From: Kangiella shandongensis
GTDB lineage: Bacteria > Pseudomonadota > Gammaproteobacteria > Enterobacterales > Kangiellaceae
Assembly (NCBI RefSeq): GCF_020005365.1
Contig: NZ_JACNML010000008.1
Span: forward strand, 1 to 64,000
Length of the DNA: 64,000 nucleotides
Reading direction: 5' to 3'
This document shows positions 15,518-25,082 of the stretch, in pieces. The notes under the pieces were generated by a model. The model did no database searches and was not told the origin of the DNA. It saw nothing but the letters and a program-made list of their open reading frames with translations. Numbering within the stretch: the first letter of the stretch is position 1; every line of letters starts with the position of its first letter. A program made the position numbers and the translations under genes.

Positions 15518-16339
15518 TTAGTGTTTTGGCTTTTGGGCTATGAACAAAGACAGTGGACGTCCATCGTCGAGCCTATGTACCTGATTGAATAAGACCGACC
15601 AGTCTGCAAAGCGTTCAGCTAATTCCTTATTTTTGAGTAAAAAGTCCGGATTTTTTGGGTTGCCATACTCGGCAGCACCTTCAAGGAAGGTGTGAATCGC
15701 AACTTTACAGCCAACAGGCAGGTGCTTTTGATAAGTATCGAATAATGGGCGATGCAAGAAACGGCTTTGCATCACCAGCTGTGGTTGACGCTGCTCGAGC
15801 AATTCAATCAGTGCATCGGGCTGTTGTCGACAGTTCATTTCCACCGTCTCAATCTTCAGTTGCCAGCGATGAGCCGAGTGGGCAACACGGGCTAAAGCGC
15901 CATCGAACACATCAATGGCGATGACACGGTAGCCGAGCATCCCTAGTAAAATACTGTCGCGTCCCGAACCACACCCAATATCGACAGCGACTGGCGTAGT
16001 GTCCGGGGCAGGCGTAAAAAACTCGGTATGCTGTTCGAGTAGGGGGTTTCCTTTCCACAGGCGGTTCTTGTTATCGCCAGTATTCAAGGGCGCTTGAGCC
16101 AGTTGGCTCTCGTCATGGAGCTGCGTAATAATGAAGTCACGTTGGTGGAACAACTCTTCTGCAGTCGCTCGTTTATCAGCGGCAACACATAGCTGTATGG
16201 AGCTGCCTTTAGGCGGTAACTCATGCCATAGATCGGGCAGCTGCTCGAAAGGAATATGTACGGCTCCGGGTAAATGCCCCCGAACATAATCTTTGTACGA
16301 TCGGAGATCGATGATCGGAGGTGCTAAATTATCAGTCAT
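15518..16339 (-). CDS. Rhodanese / SAM-dependent methyltransferase fusion
   Basis: A 273-residue two-domain protein. Residues 1-90 form a rhodanese domain (PPIIDLRSYKDYVRGHLPGAVHIPF ... LCVAADKRATA) with the active-site cysteine in the LCVAADKR loop. Residues 95-270 form a class I methyltransferase with motif I VDIGCGSGRDS and an acidic strand end VIAIDVF; the rest resembles TehB-type chalcogen methyltransferases. A sulfur-transfer domain fused to a methyltransferase suggests thiol or chalcogen methylation, but the substrate is unknown. The start overlaps the stop of the upstream DUF418 gene by 4 bases. Confidence 0.75.
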   Translation of the reverse strand: MTDNLAPPIIDLRSYKDYVRGHLPGAVHIPFEQLPDLWHELPPKGSSIQLCVAADKRATAEELFHQRDFIITQLHDESQLAQAPLNTGDNKNRLWKGNPLLEQHTEFFTPAPDTTPVAVDIGCGSGRDSILLGMLGYRVIAIDVFDGALARVAHSAHRWQLKIETVEMNCRQQPDALIELLEQRQPQLVMQSRFLHRPLFDTYQKHLPVGCKVAIHTFLEGAAEYGNPKNPDFLLKNKELAERFADWSVLFNQVHRLDDGRPLSLFIAQKPKH

Positions 16340-17574
16340 TCAATTCGCTTAAAAGGTTGTCGTTTGCCGTAGCTGAGGCTGCGCCAGAGCCATTCTAATG
16401 GTCCGAATTTGAATCGTTTCAGCCACCAGGGGGACCATAACAGCTGGGCAATAAAGATGACAGCGACGACTAACATTAATTGATAGCGCTCGAGCTGGCC
16501 AAATAGACCTAAACCATGGCTATAGAAAAGCAGGGTACAAATAATGCTTTGAGTCAGGTAATTGGTAAATGCCATACGGCCGACAGCTTCAAGCCGTTGC
16601 CGTAAGCCAACGAGTTTATCAGATTGAGCCCACAGACAGAATAATGCGATATAACCGAGAGCGACAAAAATCGCGCCTAAACTGTTAGTGGTCATAAAAG
16701 ATAACATGGAAGCTTGCAGGCCAAAGTCGGTGGTTAGTAAGTTAAAAGTATCGTAGGCAATAAGACCAAAACCGGCGATAAAGCTTATAACCATCAGTTT
16801 AATATAGAAGCTGCGGCTACGCTGAGCGGTTAAAATTCCCAGTTGGTATAGCGCCATACCAATCAACATCGAGCCACCGATGCGGAAAAAGCCAAAGAAA
16901 AAAGCGGACATTGGCAGGTTATAGAAAAAGAACTGGGTACGGTGCGCCACCTGGGCCGAATAGCTGGTGATGTAGGGGGTTGTTTCTTTATCAATAATTG
17001 CCTGGGTTGGTTGAAACATTTCTCGCATCTGCTGGGTATCGACTTCCGGCATTTGCTCGACGAACAGGGCAAAGGATGACATCAGTACCAAAATGATGGC
17101 GATTAGGATGGAGCCGATAACCAGTTTTGTGGTTGGCTTGGTATGCAGGGCAAATAAATAAACCCACAAACCAGCAATGGAATAAGCAACCAGAATATCG
17201 CCATACCAGATTAACAAAGCATGGATCAGCCCAAACACCAGCATCCAGCCCATACGTTTGTAGTGCAAGCAGGCGGGAGAGGTATGCGCCGCTTCGGCTC
17301 GTTCGGCCATCAGCATGATGCCTGCACCAAACAGCATGGAGAACAAAGTATAAAATTTCTGATCGGCGAAGATATGTGTTAGAACCCAGGTAATAAGGTT
17401 TGGCGTTGACGGCTCACCTAAGGCTGTGGGATTAACATAGTAAGAAAATATATTGCCAAAGGCATAGATATTCATGATCAGAATACCAGCCACCGCAATA
17501 CCGCGGATCAGATCCAGAGAGTGGTAACGATTACTTCCTGAGGTTGGGGAAAGTTGTGTATTATTGTTGGTCAT
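16336..17574 (-). CDS. DUF418 (YeiB-like) membrane protein
   Basis: A 412-residue polytopic inner-membrane protein. It begins with YHSLDLIRGIAVAGILIMNIYAFG, the signature of the YeiB/DUF418 group (related to the acyltransferase-3/HGSNAT fold), has about 10 transmembrane segments, and ends in the DUF418 domain (FTNYLTQSIICTLLFYSHGLGLFG ... LLWSPWWLKRFKFGPLEWLWRSLSYG). Its function is unknown; related proteins move or modify small molecules across the membrane. It is the first gene of a coupled pair with the rhodanese/methyltransferase (4-base overlap). Confidence 0.88.
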   Translation of the reverse strand: MTNNNTQLSPTSGSNRYHSLDLIRGIAVAGILIMNIYAFGNIFSYYVNPTALGEPSTPNLITWVLTHIFADQKFYTLFSMLFGAGIMLMAERAEAAHTSPACLHYKRMGWMLVFGLIHALLIWYGDILVAYSIAGLWVYLFALHTKPTTKLVIGSILIAIILVLMSSFALFVEQMPEVDTQQMREMFQPTQAIIDKETTPYITSYSAQVAHRTQFFFYNLPMSAFFFGFFRIGGSMLIGMALYQLGILTAQRSRSFYIKLMVISFIAGFGLIAYDTFNLLTTDFGLQASMLSFMTTNSLGAIFVALGYIALFCLWAQSDKLVGLRQRLEAVGRMAFTNYLTQSIICTLLFYSHGLGLFGQLERYQLMLVVAVIFIAQLLWSPWWLKRFKFGPLEWLWRSLSYGKRQPFKRIE

Positions 17575-17669
17575 CGCATATCCTTACTGATGTTTTGGTA
17601 GCAGTATAGCCAGTTTGAACGAAATGGCACAACATTATCTAATTTACTGGTTAACAAAAAGGAATAGGT

Positions 17670-18269
17670 ATGAAAAAAATCGTGGGATTACTGTTAGTCG
17701 TGTTACTACTAGTGGGATTAGCGAGGCTATTGATGAATGATGGAACTACCGAAGTACCGGCTAAGGATGCGACTAAAACTCCAGTCCGCGTTAAAGGCGA
17801 GATCACGATGGAGGCCATTAAAGAAGAGGAAAGAGCGGAAAAAGAAGCCGTGCAAATGAACATTGAAGAGAAGCAAATCGAAGACAAAATAGCTAGCTCT
17901 GAGCAGAATTCTGAGCAAAGCGGGCTTGATATTCATATTAGTGGCGAGGAGTTAGAAGTCTCCTATCAGTCAGAGTCAGTAGCAGATTACGGTTGGAAAT
18001 CTTATTGGGAAAATGAGCTGTATATTCTACTGATGGATTCAACAAGAACCTATCCTTTTGTGGAACAGGATACCGTTTGTAAGAGTAAGACCTGTAAAAT
18101 ACAGGTAACCGTGGCAGCCGAGCAAAGGCAGTATCTGGTACAGGCTCTCGGCTCTCTGAATAAAGAGTTCGGTAAACGTAATATGTCTGTTGGGATAAAA
18201 AGCATTGATGTTAAGAATGGTGTGATTGATTTATTCGTGCAACCAGGCTCAATGCCTGATTCACTTTAA
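17670..18269 (+). CDS. Membrane-anchored periplasmic protein, unknown
   Basis: A 199-residue protein with an N-terminal signal anchor (IVGLLLVVLLLVGLARLLM, residues 4-22) and a charged coiled-coil stretch (residues 50-80, EAIKEEERAEKEAVQMNIEEKQIEDKI). A C-terminal domain with a CKSKTCKIQV pair of cysteines could hold a disulfide. The layout (anchor, coiled coil, small globular domain) suggests an envelope protein of structural or regulatory type, but no family is recognised. AAGGA lies 8 bases before the ATG. The gene converges on the next one with only 3 bases between stops. Confidence 0.55.
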   Translation: MKKIVGLLLVVLLLVGLARLLMNDGTTEVPAKDATKTPVRVKGEITMEAIKEEERAEKEAVQMNIEEKQIEDKIASSEQNSEQSGLDIHISGEELEVSYQSESVADYGWKSYWENELYILLMDSTRTYPFVEQDTVCKSKTCKIQVTVAAEQRQYLVQALGSLNKEFGKRNMSVGIKSIDVKNGVIDLFVQPGSMPDSL

Positions 18270-18272
18270 ATG

Positions 18273-18656
18273 TTATTGAGGTTGGGAACAGGAGAAAGTG
18301 ATTTCAACCTGTTTATCACGGAGCAGACTATCCGAATAAGGTAGGGGGATCGTTAATTCCTCATCATTTCTAAATTCCACTAATCCTGCCGTGAGTTCTT
18401 TATTGTGAGCTGATACCTTGTAGTGAGCGAGTGCCGACTTACAGCTACAGTGACCAATAACCTGCTGTGTTTTATAGTCGACACTCAGTAAAAGCTTGTC
18501 AGCCGTTCGTTGGATCGAGTGACGGGGGATAGAAACACACTCTTGCAAGTTATTATTGAAAGTAACGTTAATTTTATTCTGTAGATTCTGTTCCGCAACA
18601 AGCGTGCTGCTGCTGAGGCATGCGACAATAATTAACAGAGCTGATCTAACTAACAT
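18273..18656 (-). CDS. DUF2195-like periplasmic protein
   Basis: A 127-residue secreted protein with a signal peptide (LLIIVACLSSSTLVA, cleavage near residue 22). The mature part has cysteines in ECVSIPR, GHCSCKSAL and FSCSQ, so two disulfides are possible. The HCSCKSAL block followed by a hydrophobic strand recalls the DUF2195 family, of unknown function. This assignment is from memory and moderate. It lies 24 bases beyond the stop codon of trmH's neighbour region on the same strand, but is transcribed before trmH in map order only, so it may have its own promoter. Confidence 0.5.
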   Translation of the reverse strand: MLVRSALLIIVACLSSSTLVAEQNLQNKINVTFNNNLQECVSIPRHSIQRTADKLLLSVDYKTQQVIGHCSCKSALAHYKVSAHNKELTAGLVEFRNDEELTIPLPYSDSLLRDKQVEITFSCSQPQ

Positions 18657-18680
18657 GACATTTCCTTGTATGGTTAAGTG

Positions 18681-19367
18681 CTATATATTCCTTCTTAGCT
18701 CATCCCAATCTGGATCGTCGATATCCCCTTCGTCGTTGAGTTTGGGGTAACGAATTTGATGTTTGTCGCAGTACTTTTTTACACTGGGGTGTAGTGCATT
18801 AAACAGAATGAAATCGACTTCCTCCTGCGGCACTTTGAGTTCGCCATACATGCCTGCTTCATCGCGTTGGCGCTGGGCTTCGTAAAGAATTAATGCCGTA
18901 GCAACAGACACATTAAGTGACTGAACCATTCCGACCATGGGAATAATGACGTGTTCATCAGCAAGCTCCGCAGCTTCATCTGAAACACCGACGAGCTCGG
19001 AACCAACAAGCAGACAGGTGGGTTTGGTATAATCTATACTTCTGAAATCAACAGCCTTGTCGGAAAAATGTGCTGCCAAGACTTGCATACCTTGGGACTT
19101 AATTTGTTCGATACCTGTCCTAAGGTCAGGGTGCTTGTGCGTAGTGACCCATCGTTTGCTACCACTCGAAGTGTGATGACCAGAATATCGAACCTCTGGA
19201 GGGAAAACGGCATGAACATGGCCAATGCCCACTGCATCAGACGTCCTTACAATCGCTGCCAGGTTATGAGGTTTGTGGACCTCATCCATAAAAACCGTCA
19301 GATCGGGCTGACGGTTGGAAAGAAGCTCGATAATCTTCTGATATCGAGTCGGACTACGCTGTTGCAA
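18681..19367 (-). CDS. trmH: tRNA (guanosine(18)-2'-O)-methyltransferase
   Basis: A 228-residue SPOUT enzyme that methylates the ribose of G18 in the tRNA D-loop. The N-terminus (SPTRYQKIIELLSNRQPDLTVFMDEVHKPHNLAAIVRTSDAVG) and the knot motifs (LLVGSELVGVSDEAAELADEHVIIPM and SLNVSVATALILYEAQRQR) are typical. The start is a TTG at 19367 with GAGGG 7 bases upstream, which gives the normal N-terminus; no ATG fits. It follows ridA by 3 bases at the end of the gmk-rpoZ-spoT-ridA-trmH string. Confidence 0.93.
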   Translation of the reverse strand: MQQRSPTRYQKIIELLSNRQPDLTVFMDEVHKPHNLAAIVRTSDAVGIGHVHAVFPPEVRYSGHHTSSGSKRWVTTHKHPDLRTGIEQIKSQGMQVLAAHFSDKAVDFRSIDYTKPTCLLVGSELVGVSDEAAELADEHVIIPMVGMVQSLNVSVATALILYEAQRQRDEAGMYGELKVPQEEVDFILFNALHPSVKKYCDKHQIRYPKLNDEGDIDDPDWDELRRNI

Positions 19368-19370
19368 TGA

Positions 19371-19757
19371 CTAGCCCTCATCCAAGGTCATGATGGCATC
19401 CATTTCGATATCAGCGCCTTTCGGTAGTTCTTTAACGCCGATAGCCGCTCGAGCAGGGTAAGGCTGACTAAAGTACTGCGACATGATGTCATTCACGGTG
19501 GCAAAGTGAGACAGGTCAAGCATGAAAATATTAAGCTTGGAGATTTCATCTAATGAACCGCCCGCCGCTTCGCATACTGCGCTGAGGTTTTTGAATACCT
19601 GATGCACCTGTTCTTCAAAAGGCTCAACCAGCTCCATAGTCTCAGGAACTAGTGGAATCTGTCCGGATAAGTAAACCACATTGCCAGCTTTCACTGCTTG
19701 TGAATAGGTGCCGATGGCGGCAGGCGCTTTATCAGTATTAATGACTTTCTTCGTCAC
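19371..19757 (-). CDS. ridA: RidA-family enamine/imine deaminase
   Basis: A 128-residue protein that hydrolyses reactive 2-aminoacrylate and related enamines released by PLP enzymes. It has [26 protein letters not shown] and the C-terminal [24 protein letters not shown], with the key arginine (PARAA) and glutamate (IEMDA). The start is taken as GTG 19757 with AAAGGA 7 bases upstream; the frame is open further 5' but there it overlaps spoT. The chosen start still overlaps the end of spoT by 20 bases. In E. coli trmH directly follows spoT, so ridA is an addition here. Confidence 0.9.
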   Translation of the reverse strand: MTKKVINTDKAPAAIGTYSQAVKAGNVVYLSGQIPLVPETMELVEPFEEQVHQVFKNLSAVCEAAGGSLDEISKLNIFMLDLSHFATVNDIMSQYFSQPYPARAAIGVKELPKGADIEMDAIMTLDEG

Positions 19758-21894
19758 GTTTCTGTCCTTTCGGTTGAATATCGGGGTAACGATACACTTT
19801 GTTAACAAAAGGTATCACACGCAATTTTTTGATGATGGAAGCGAGGTGGACACGATTTCTGACGCCCATGAGGAAGGTGATAATATTGACGTCACCATCC
19901 AGTTCATTGATATCGATGTTGATGATATTCCCATCCTGGTTGGCGATAATGTTGGTCACCTGGGCCAGTACACCACGCTGGTTAAAAACGTGCAGCCTTA
20001 ACTCGGTATTAAACTCGCCTTCGAGTTCTTCCGACCATTGTACGGGGACATAGTGGTCATTGTGTTTGTGTGCTCGTTGAATGTTCGGGCAGTTCTCACG
20101 GTGGACGTTAAAGCCACGACCGGGACTGACGTAGGCCATAATCGGATCGTCAGGGATAGGGCGGCAACATTTAGCATACTTGATGACCAGGCCTTCCGTA
20201 CCTTTAATGGCTAAAGGTGAGCGCTCTTCGGCTGATTCTACTTTCTTGCTGACTTCTTTGAGCTCTTTTTCATCGCTGGTTAAACGGTGAGCGACCAAGG
20301 CACTGGCAATTTTACCTAACCCGATGTTCGCCAATAGATCATCTAGACTCTTGTAACGCGTCACTTCGGTGATTTGTTGCAGTTGCTCTTCACTAAATTC
20401 ATCCAAAGACTGTTTCAGAGACTGCTCTAGCAGGCGTCGTCCAAGATGCACCGCTTCATCGTGACGCATATTCTTTACGAAGTTGCGGATATTGGTACGG
20501 GCTTTGCCCGTCACGGCGTAGCTGAGCCAGGCCGGATTAGGACGAGAGCCTGGCGCAGTAATAACTTCGACTGTTCGACCATTGACCAGAGGAGTACTTA
20601 ATGGCGAGAACTGTTTATCGATCTTACAGGCGATACAGGTATTGCCGATATCGGTATGAATCGCATAGGCAAAGTCGACCGGTGTGGCGCCTTTAGGCAG
20701 CTCTATAATTTTTCCTTTCGGGGTAAAAACATAGACTTCGTCAGGGTAGAGATCGATTTTAACGTTTTCGATAAACTCGATGGAGTCGCCAACATTTTGC
20801 TGAAGCTCGATCAGGCTTTGTAGCCATTCTCGGGCTTTCGTTTCTGCAGGGTGGTGTGAGTTGCCAGTTTTATACAACCAGTGGGCCGCCACACCATGTT
20901 CCGCCATCTGATCCATTAACTCGGTACGAATTTGCACTTCGATATGCATGCCCGACTTACTTCGCAGCACCGTATGCAACGATTGGTAGCCATTGGCTTT
21001 GGGGATCGCGATATAGTCTTTAAAGCGTCCTGGAATCGGTTTAAATAAATTATGGATCTGGCCTAATACGCGGTAGCAGGAATCTTCCATGTCGGTGATG
21101 ACACGGAAAGCATAAATATCCATAACTTCATTAAAGGTGCCCACTTTATCGCGCATCTTCTTATAAATGCTGTAGACACTCTTTTCGCGGCCAATCACCT
21201 GACATTTTAATCCGGTATCTTTGAGGCGATCTCTCAGTTGCTTGGTAATACGTTCGACCACTTCTTTGCGGTGTCCGCGAACTTTCTTAACTGAATGTTG
21301 AAGAATGCGATAACGTAAAGGGTAGAGATTGGCGAAGCCAAGTAGCTCCAGCTGCTCTTTAATGCGATGAATACCCAGGCGGTTAGCAATCGGCGCATAA
21401 ATCTCGAGTGTTTCTCGCGCGATGCGGCGACGTTTATCGGGCCGCAGTGCGCCGAGGGTTTGCATGTTGTGTAATCTGTCGGCGAGCTTGATGAGAATAA
21501 CGCGAATATCCTGCGTCATCGCCATCATCATTTTTCGGAAGTTTTCGGCCTGCGCCTCTTCTTTTGACTGGAAATCAATCTGGGTCAGTTTACTGACGCC
21601 TTCCACCAAATCGGCAACGGTTTCACCGAACTCTTCGGTTAGATCCTGTTTAGTGACATCACAGTCTTCAATCACATCATGCATCAGCGCGGCCATAATG
21701 GTCTGGTGATCGAGCTTCAGCTCGGCCAGAATATTGGCGGCGGCGACTGGATGGGTGATGTAAGGATCGCCGCTGGAGCGCATCTGTCCATTATGCGCAC
21801 ATTCAGCGACTTTATACGCACGCTCAGCATCCGCGACCTGTGGAGGTTCTAGATAGGTTTCAAGAACGTTTTTAAGATCTGCAAAATAAGGCAT
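19738..21894 (-). CDS. spoT: Bifunctional (p)ppGpp synthetase/hydrolase
   Basis: A 718-residue stringent-response enzyme. The HD hydrolase domain (about 45-145) contains the metal-binding HDVIED motif, which is intact, so ppGpp hydrolysis is expected. The synthetase domain (about 230-340) has [15 protein letters not shown] and [17 protein letters not shown] domain follows ([28 protein letters not shown]), then a zinc/helical region with the CC pair, and an ACT domain at the C-terminus ([23 protein letters not shown]). It lies between rpoZ and ridA on the same strand. Confidence 0.95.
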   Translation of the reverse strand: MPYFADLKNVLETYLEPPQVADAERAYKVAECAHNGQMRSSGDPYITHPVAAANILAELKLDHQTIMAALMHDVIEDCDVTKQDLTEEFGETVADLVEGVSKLTQIDFQSKEEAQAENFRKMMMAMTQDIRVILIKLADRLHNMQTLGALRPDKRRRIARETLEIYAPIANRLGIHRIKEQLELLGFANLYPLRYRILQHSVKKVRGHRKEVVERITKQLRDRLKDTGLKCQVIGREKSVYSIYKKMRDKVGTFNEVMDIYAFRVITDMEDSCYRVLGQIHNLFKPIPGRFKDYIAIPKANGYQSLHTVLRSKSGMHIEVQIRTELMDQMAEHGVAAHWLYKTGNSHHPAETKAREWLQSLIELQQNVGDSIEFIENVKIDLYPDEVYVFTPKGKIIELPKGATPVDFAYAIHTDIGNTCIACKIDKQFSPLSTPLVNGRTVEVITAPGSRPNPAWLSYAVTGKARTNIRNFVKNMRHDEAVHLGRRLLEQSLKQSLDEFSEEQLQQITEVTRYKSLDDLLANIGLGKIASALVAHRLTSDEKELKEVSKKVESAEERSPLAIKGTEGLVIKYAKCCRPIPDDPIMAYVSPGRGFNVHRENCPNIQRAHKHNDHYVPVQWSEELEGEFNTELRLHVFNQRGVLAQVTNIIANQDGNIINIDINELDGDVNIITFLMGVRNRVHLASIIKKLRVIPFVNKVYRYPDIQPKGQKRDEESH

Positions 21895-21917
21895 GCGCGT
21901 TTCTGTCTAAAAGGTTA

Positions 21918-22166
21918 TTAGAATAATACTGGGCGAGCTTCCTGTTCTTGCTCCGCCGCGCGTTCGTCAGCTGCGACTGTTTCCGCGGTGGTTAAACCTT
22001 CTTCGATTTCGCGTAAAGCGACGACTGTTGGTTTGTCATTATCCCATTCAACTTTTGGATCATGCGTACCATCAGCAATTTGGCGTGCACGCTTTGCTGC
22101 TAGCATGATTAAATCAAAACGGTTACCAACTACTTCTACTGCGTCTTGTACTGTTACTCGTGCCAT
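21918..22166 (-). CDS. rpoZ: RNA polymerase omega subunit
   Basis: An 82-residue omega subunit that helps assemble and stabilise RNA polymerase and forms part of a ppGpp-binding site. It begins [30 protein letters not shown], the conserved core, and ends with an acidic tail. It sits between gmk and spoT, as in E. coli, 80 bases after gmk and 23 bases before spoT. GTAAG lies upstream of the ATG. The association with spoT is functionally meaningful. Confidence 0.95.
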   Translation of the reverse strand: MARVTVQDAVEVVGNRFDLIMLAAKRARQIADGTHDPKVEWDNDKPTVVALREIEEGLTTAETVAADERAAEQEQEARPVLF

Positions 22167-22246
22167 AACTTACCTCTTACTACCTTGCGGAGAATCCGCT
22201 TTAACAATCTTCTATAACACCGTTAAAAACAGTGTATCCAAAAAAA

Positions 22247-22894
<648 letters not shown>

Positions 22895-22904
22895 TTAATT
22901 CGTA

Positions 22905-23771
22905 TTATTCAATGTTTTGTACTTGTTCGCGCATTTGCTCAATCAATACCTTAATCTCAACCGCGCTGTTGGTGATAGCGGCATTAATTGATTTCGAGCC
23001 AAGCGTATTGGCTTCACGGTTAAACTCCTGCATCAAGAAGTCTAAACGGCGTCCTACCGGACCTTTATCTTTTAACAGGCGCAAACACTCGGTAACGTGC
23101 GTATTCAGGCGATCCAGCTCTTCCGCCACATCCAGTTTTTGCGCTAAAAATACCATTTCCTGTTCCAGACGTTCTGGTTCCAACTCGACCTTGGCCTCTT
23201 CGAAGCGGTTGGTGATGCGCTCACGTTGCCACTGCATCACTTCTGGCATCTGTTCTTCAACTTTGCCAACCTCGGCTGAAATACCCTTTAGACGTTGCTC
23301 AATTATGTCGGTTAAGGCTTCACCTTCCCGCTGACGTACTTCAATCAGCTGATCAACGGCCTGGGAAAAGGCCTGTTTGACGTCCTTTTCCATGGTGTCA
23401 GTGTCGGCTTCTTCCTGTTGCAGTAACCCTGGCCAGCGCATCATCTGTACCAGATCCGGCGACTGATTGTCCTGCGCCAGAACCTGTAATTCTTCATGGG
23501 CCGTTAATAGCTGCTGGGCCATGTCTTGGTCCAGTTTCATGCGGCCTGCATGCTTTGGATTCATCTCAATACGTAGGGTGCAATCGAGCTTGCCTCGGTT
23601 GAGTCTTTTACGCAGGAGATTTCGTAACTCAAATTCAAGATGGCGGAATGACTCCGGCATTCTGAAGTTAGGTTCCAGAAAGCGCTGGTTAACAGACTTA
23701 ATTTCCCAAGTAACGTTGCCCCATTCGGCAGCAAATTGCTGGCGAGCGAAAGCGGTCATGCTTTTTAACAT
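22905..23771 (-). CDS. yicC: YicC-family endoribonuclease
   Basis: A 288-residue protein with the YicC N-terminal start (MLKSMTAFARQQFAAEWGNVTWEIKSVNQRFLEPNFRMPE) and the DUF1732 C-terminal domain (DVAEELDRLNTHVTECLRLL ... GRRLDFLMQEFNREANTLGSKS). In E. coli YicC is a ribonuclease that clips small RNAs such as RyhB. In many genomes the neighbour is rph; here rph is about 6 kb away on the same strand and yicC stands before gmk. Confidence 0.92.
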   Translation of the reverse strand: MLKSMTAFARQQFAAEWGNVTWEIKSVNQRFLEPNFRMPESFRHLEFELRNLLRKRLNRGKLDCTLRIEMNPKHAGRMKLDQDMAQQLLTAHEELQVLAQDNQSPDLVQMMRWPGLLQQEEADTDTMEKDVKQAFSQAVDQLIEVRQREGEALTDIIEQRLKGISAEVGKVEEQMPEVMQWQRERITNRFEEAKVELEPERLEQEMVFLAQKLDVAEELDRLNTHVTECLRLLKDKGPVGRRLDFLMQEFNREANTLGSKSINAAITNSAVEIKVLIEQMREQVQNIE

Positions 23772-23955
23772 ACGAGAGTGTGCTCCAAAATGCTTCTATC
23801 CAGCGGGTTTTAGACGAATTTAGTACCCACAACGCAGAAAATCGACACCGAAAGCCTTTAATTGTACCGATATTTGCAGGCATTGGCGATAGTTTAATCA
23901 GTACAAATTGTAGAATCAGTGGGTAATGATGGGGAGTGGGGGAAGAGAAGTAAGG

Positions 23956-23990
23956 AAAGGCAGCTTGTTTCTGCTAAGTGAGCTGCCTTT
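23956..23990 (-). terminator. Strong hairpin after the metzincin/lipoprotein pair
   Basis: A perfect 10-bp stem (AAAGGCAGCT / AGCTGCCTTT) with a 15-base loop starts 20 bases beyond the stop of the minus-strand lipoprotein gene. The stem ends in T-rich bases. It separates that pair from yicC. Confidence 0.65.
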
Positions 23991-24009
23991 AATTTGTCAA
24001 ATCAAGAGG

Positions 24010-24360
24010 TTATTCGCGAAACAATACAAAAGCGTTGTTAATATCCTGAGGGGCCCAGGTAAAACTCTTCTCCTCGCCGTCGAAGGAGAAAATAATCTCG
24101 GCTTTCTCTACTTCTTCCAGCTTCTGAATCTCCTGCAGGCTCTGTTTGGTTCCGTTATCGAAGGTATTAACCTCAATAGTCACCCGGTGCTCGCCTATAA
24201 AGTCGGAAATGGCTTTAAGTGCCTGTGCTTCCTGTTCAGCGGTTTCGCTGTTTTTTACTTCTAAAAGAAGCTTATCTAATGAGTTCATTGTGCTGCTGCC
24301 TTGCTTACATGACGTTAAAATGAATAGGGTAATGACAAGTAAATAGGATAGTTTTTTCAT
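24010..24360 (-). CDS. Lipoprotein coupled to the metzincin-like gene
   Basis: A 116-residue lipoprotein: signal sequence KKLSYLLVITLFILTSC, with lipobox LTSC and Cys18 as the lipidated residue. The acidic mature part (LDKLLLEVKNSETAEQEAQALKAI ... IIFSFDGEEKSFTW) has mixed helix/strand character and a small beta element at its end. The ATG at 24360 overlaps the stop of the upstream protease gene by 4 bases (ATGA). An in-frame start 12 codons earlier would destroy the signal sequence. No family is recognised. Its tight coupling to a peptidase makes an inhibitor or immunity role conceivable. Confidence 0.65.
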   Translation of the reverse strand: MKKLSYLLVITLFILTSCKQGSSTMNSLDKLLLEVKNSETAEQEAQALKAISDFIGEHRVTIEVNTFDNGTKQSLQEIQKLEEVEKAEIIFSFDGEEKSFTWAPQDINNAFVLFRE

Positions 24361-24995
24361 TGTATGCCTTGCTCCTTCAGGGTGTTGTTTAACCATTTCA
24401 TATAGGGAGCGTTATGCCGTGGAAGAATAGTTGCACCGCTGTTCATGATTGAGCGGTAGTCTTTATTATGCGGGTTGTCATCTAAGTATTCATCTTTTAG
24501 GCCCAGCATATGGCCAAACTCATGATCGGCGCCTTTTTGCGAATGATTAGCATGCTTACGGGTGAGCTTGAGATCCAGGCTATCCAGTTTGACGTTACCG
24601 GTTCTCGGATTAACATAACTGCGCGCGAAACTCTTAACCTTCTCAACGGTAATTTCCCAATGATCAAACATGAAACCATCGATTTGTGTTTCGAAGCGGA
24701 ATTCAATGGAAATGCGTTTTTTAGACTTCTTCAGAGTTTTTAGCAACCTGCCACCCCACATGGACTTTATGGATGACTTCCACTGGTTGATGAACTGGTT
24801 TTTTTCCTGTGCCTGCCATTTGCCACCGTTCCCTTCTTCAAAGAAAAACTGAACTCTCATGAAAACGATAAGTTTATAATGGCCCGTTTGTGTTTCCACA
24901 AAATATAAATCGAAAGCATCATTGATGGCGAGGGGGCCGGCCTTTACGTCTTTTTCAAATGCTATAAGCTTCTCATCTGGTTTGAGTACAGTCAT
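24357..24995 (-). CDS. Metzincin-like zinc peptidase without signal peptide
   Basis: A 212-residue protein with a metal-binding motif at residues 158-168, HEFGHMLGLKD, which fits the metzincin pattern HExxHxxGxxD, and a Met-turn candidate SIMNSG with Met184. The N-terminal 150 residues are beta-rich and basic (KKSKKRISIEFRFETQIDG). No signal peptide is present, so it is cytoplasmic, or exported by a route that does not cleave an N-terminal signal. AAGGGAA precedes the ATG. It is followed by a lipoprotein gene overlapping by 4 bases. Substrate and role are unknown. Confidence 0.7.
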   Translation of the reverse strand: MTVLKPDEKLIAFEKDVKAGPLAINDAFDLYFVETQTGHYKLIVFMRVQFFFEEGNGGKWQAQEKNQFINQWKSSIKSMWGGRLLKTLKKSKKRISIEFRFETQIDGFMFDHWEITVEKVKSFARSYVNPRTGNVKLDSLDLKLTRKHANHSQKGADHEFGHMLGLKDEYLDDNPHNKDYRSIMNSGATILPRHNAPYMKWLNNTLKEQGIQ

Positions 24996-25082
24996 TCTAA
25001 TTCCCTTATAGATAAATCCAAGATTTCTGAGTCTAGCACATTGCTGAACTAATACAAGTCATCTTACCAGCGTGAAAAAATG

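Noticed and set aside
18556-18750. Plus-strand open frame across the DUF2195-like and trmH ends
   Set aside because: It is low-complexity, without ribosome binding site, and overlaps two better genes.
24010-24995. Type VI secretion effector cluster around the metzincin
   Set aside because: No VgrG, Hcp, PAAR or adaptor gene lies nearby; only the coupling to the lipoprotein suggests an effector-like pair.
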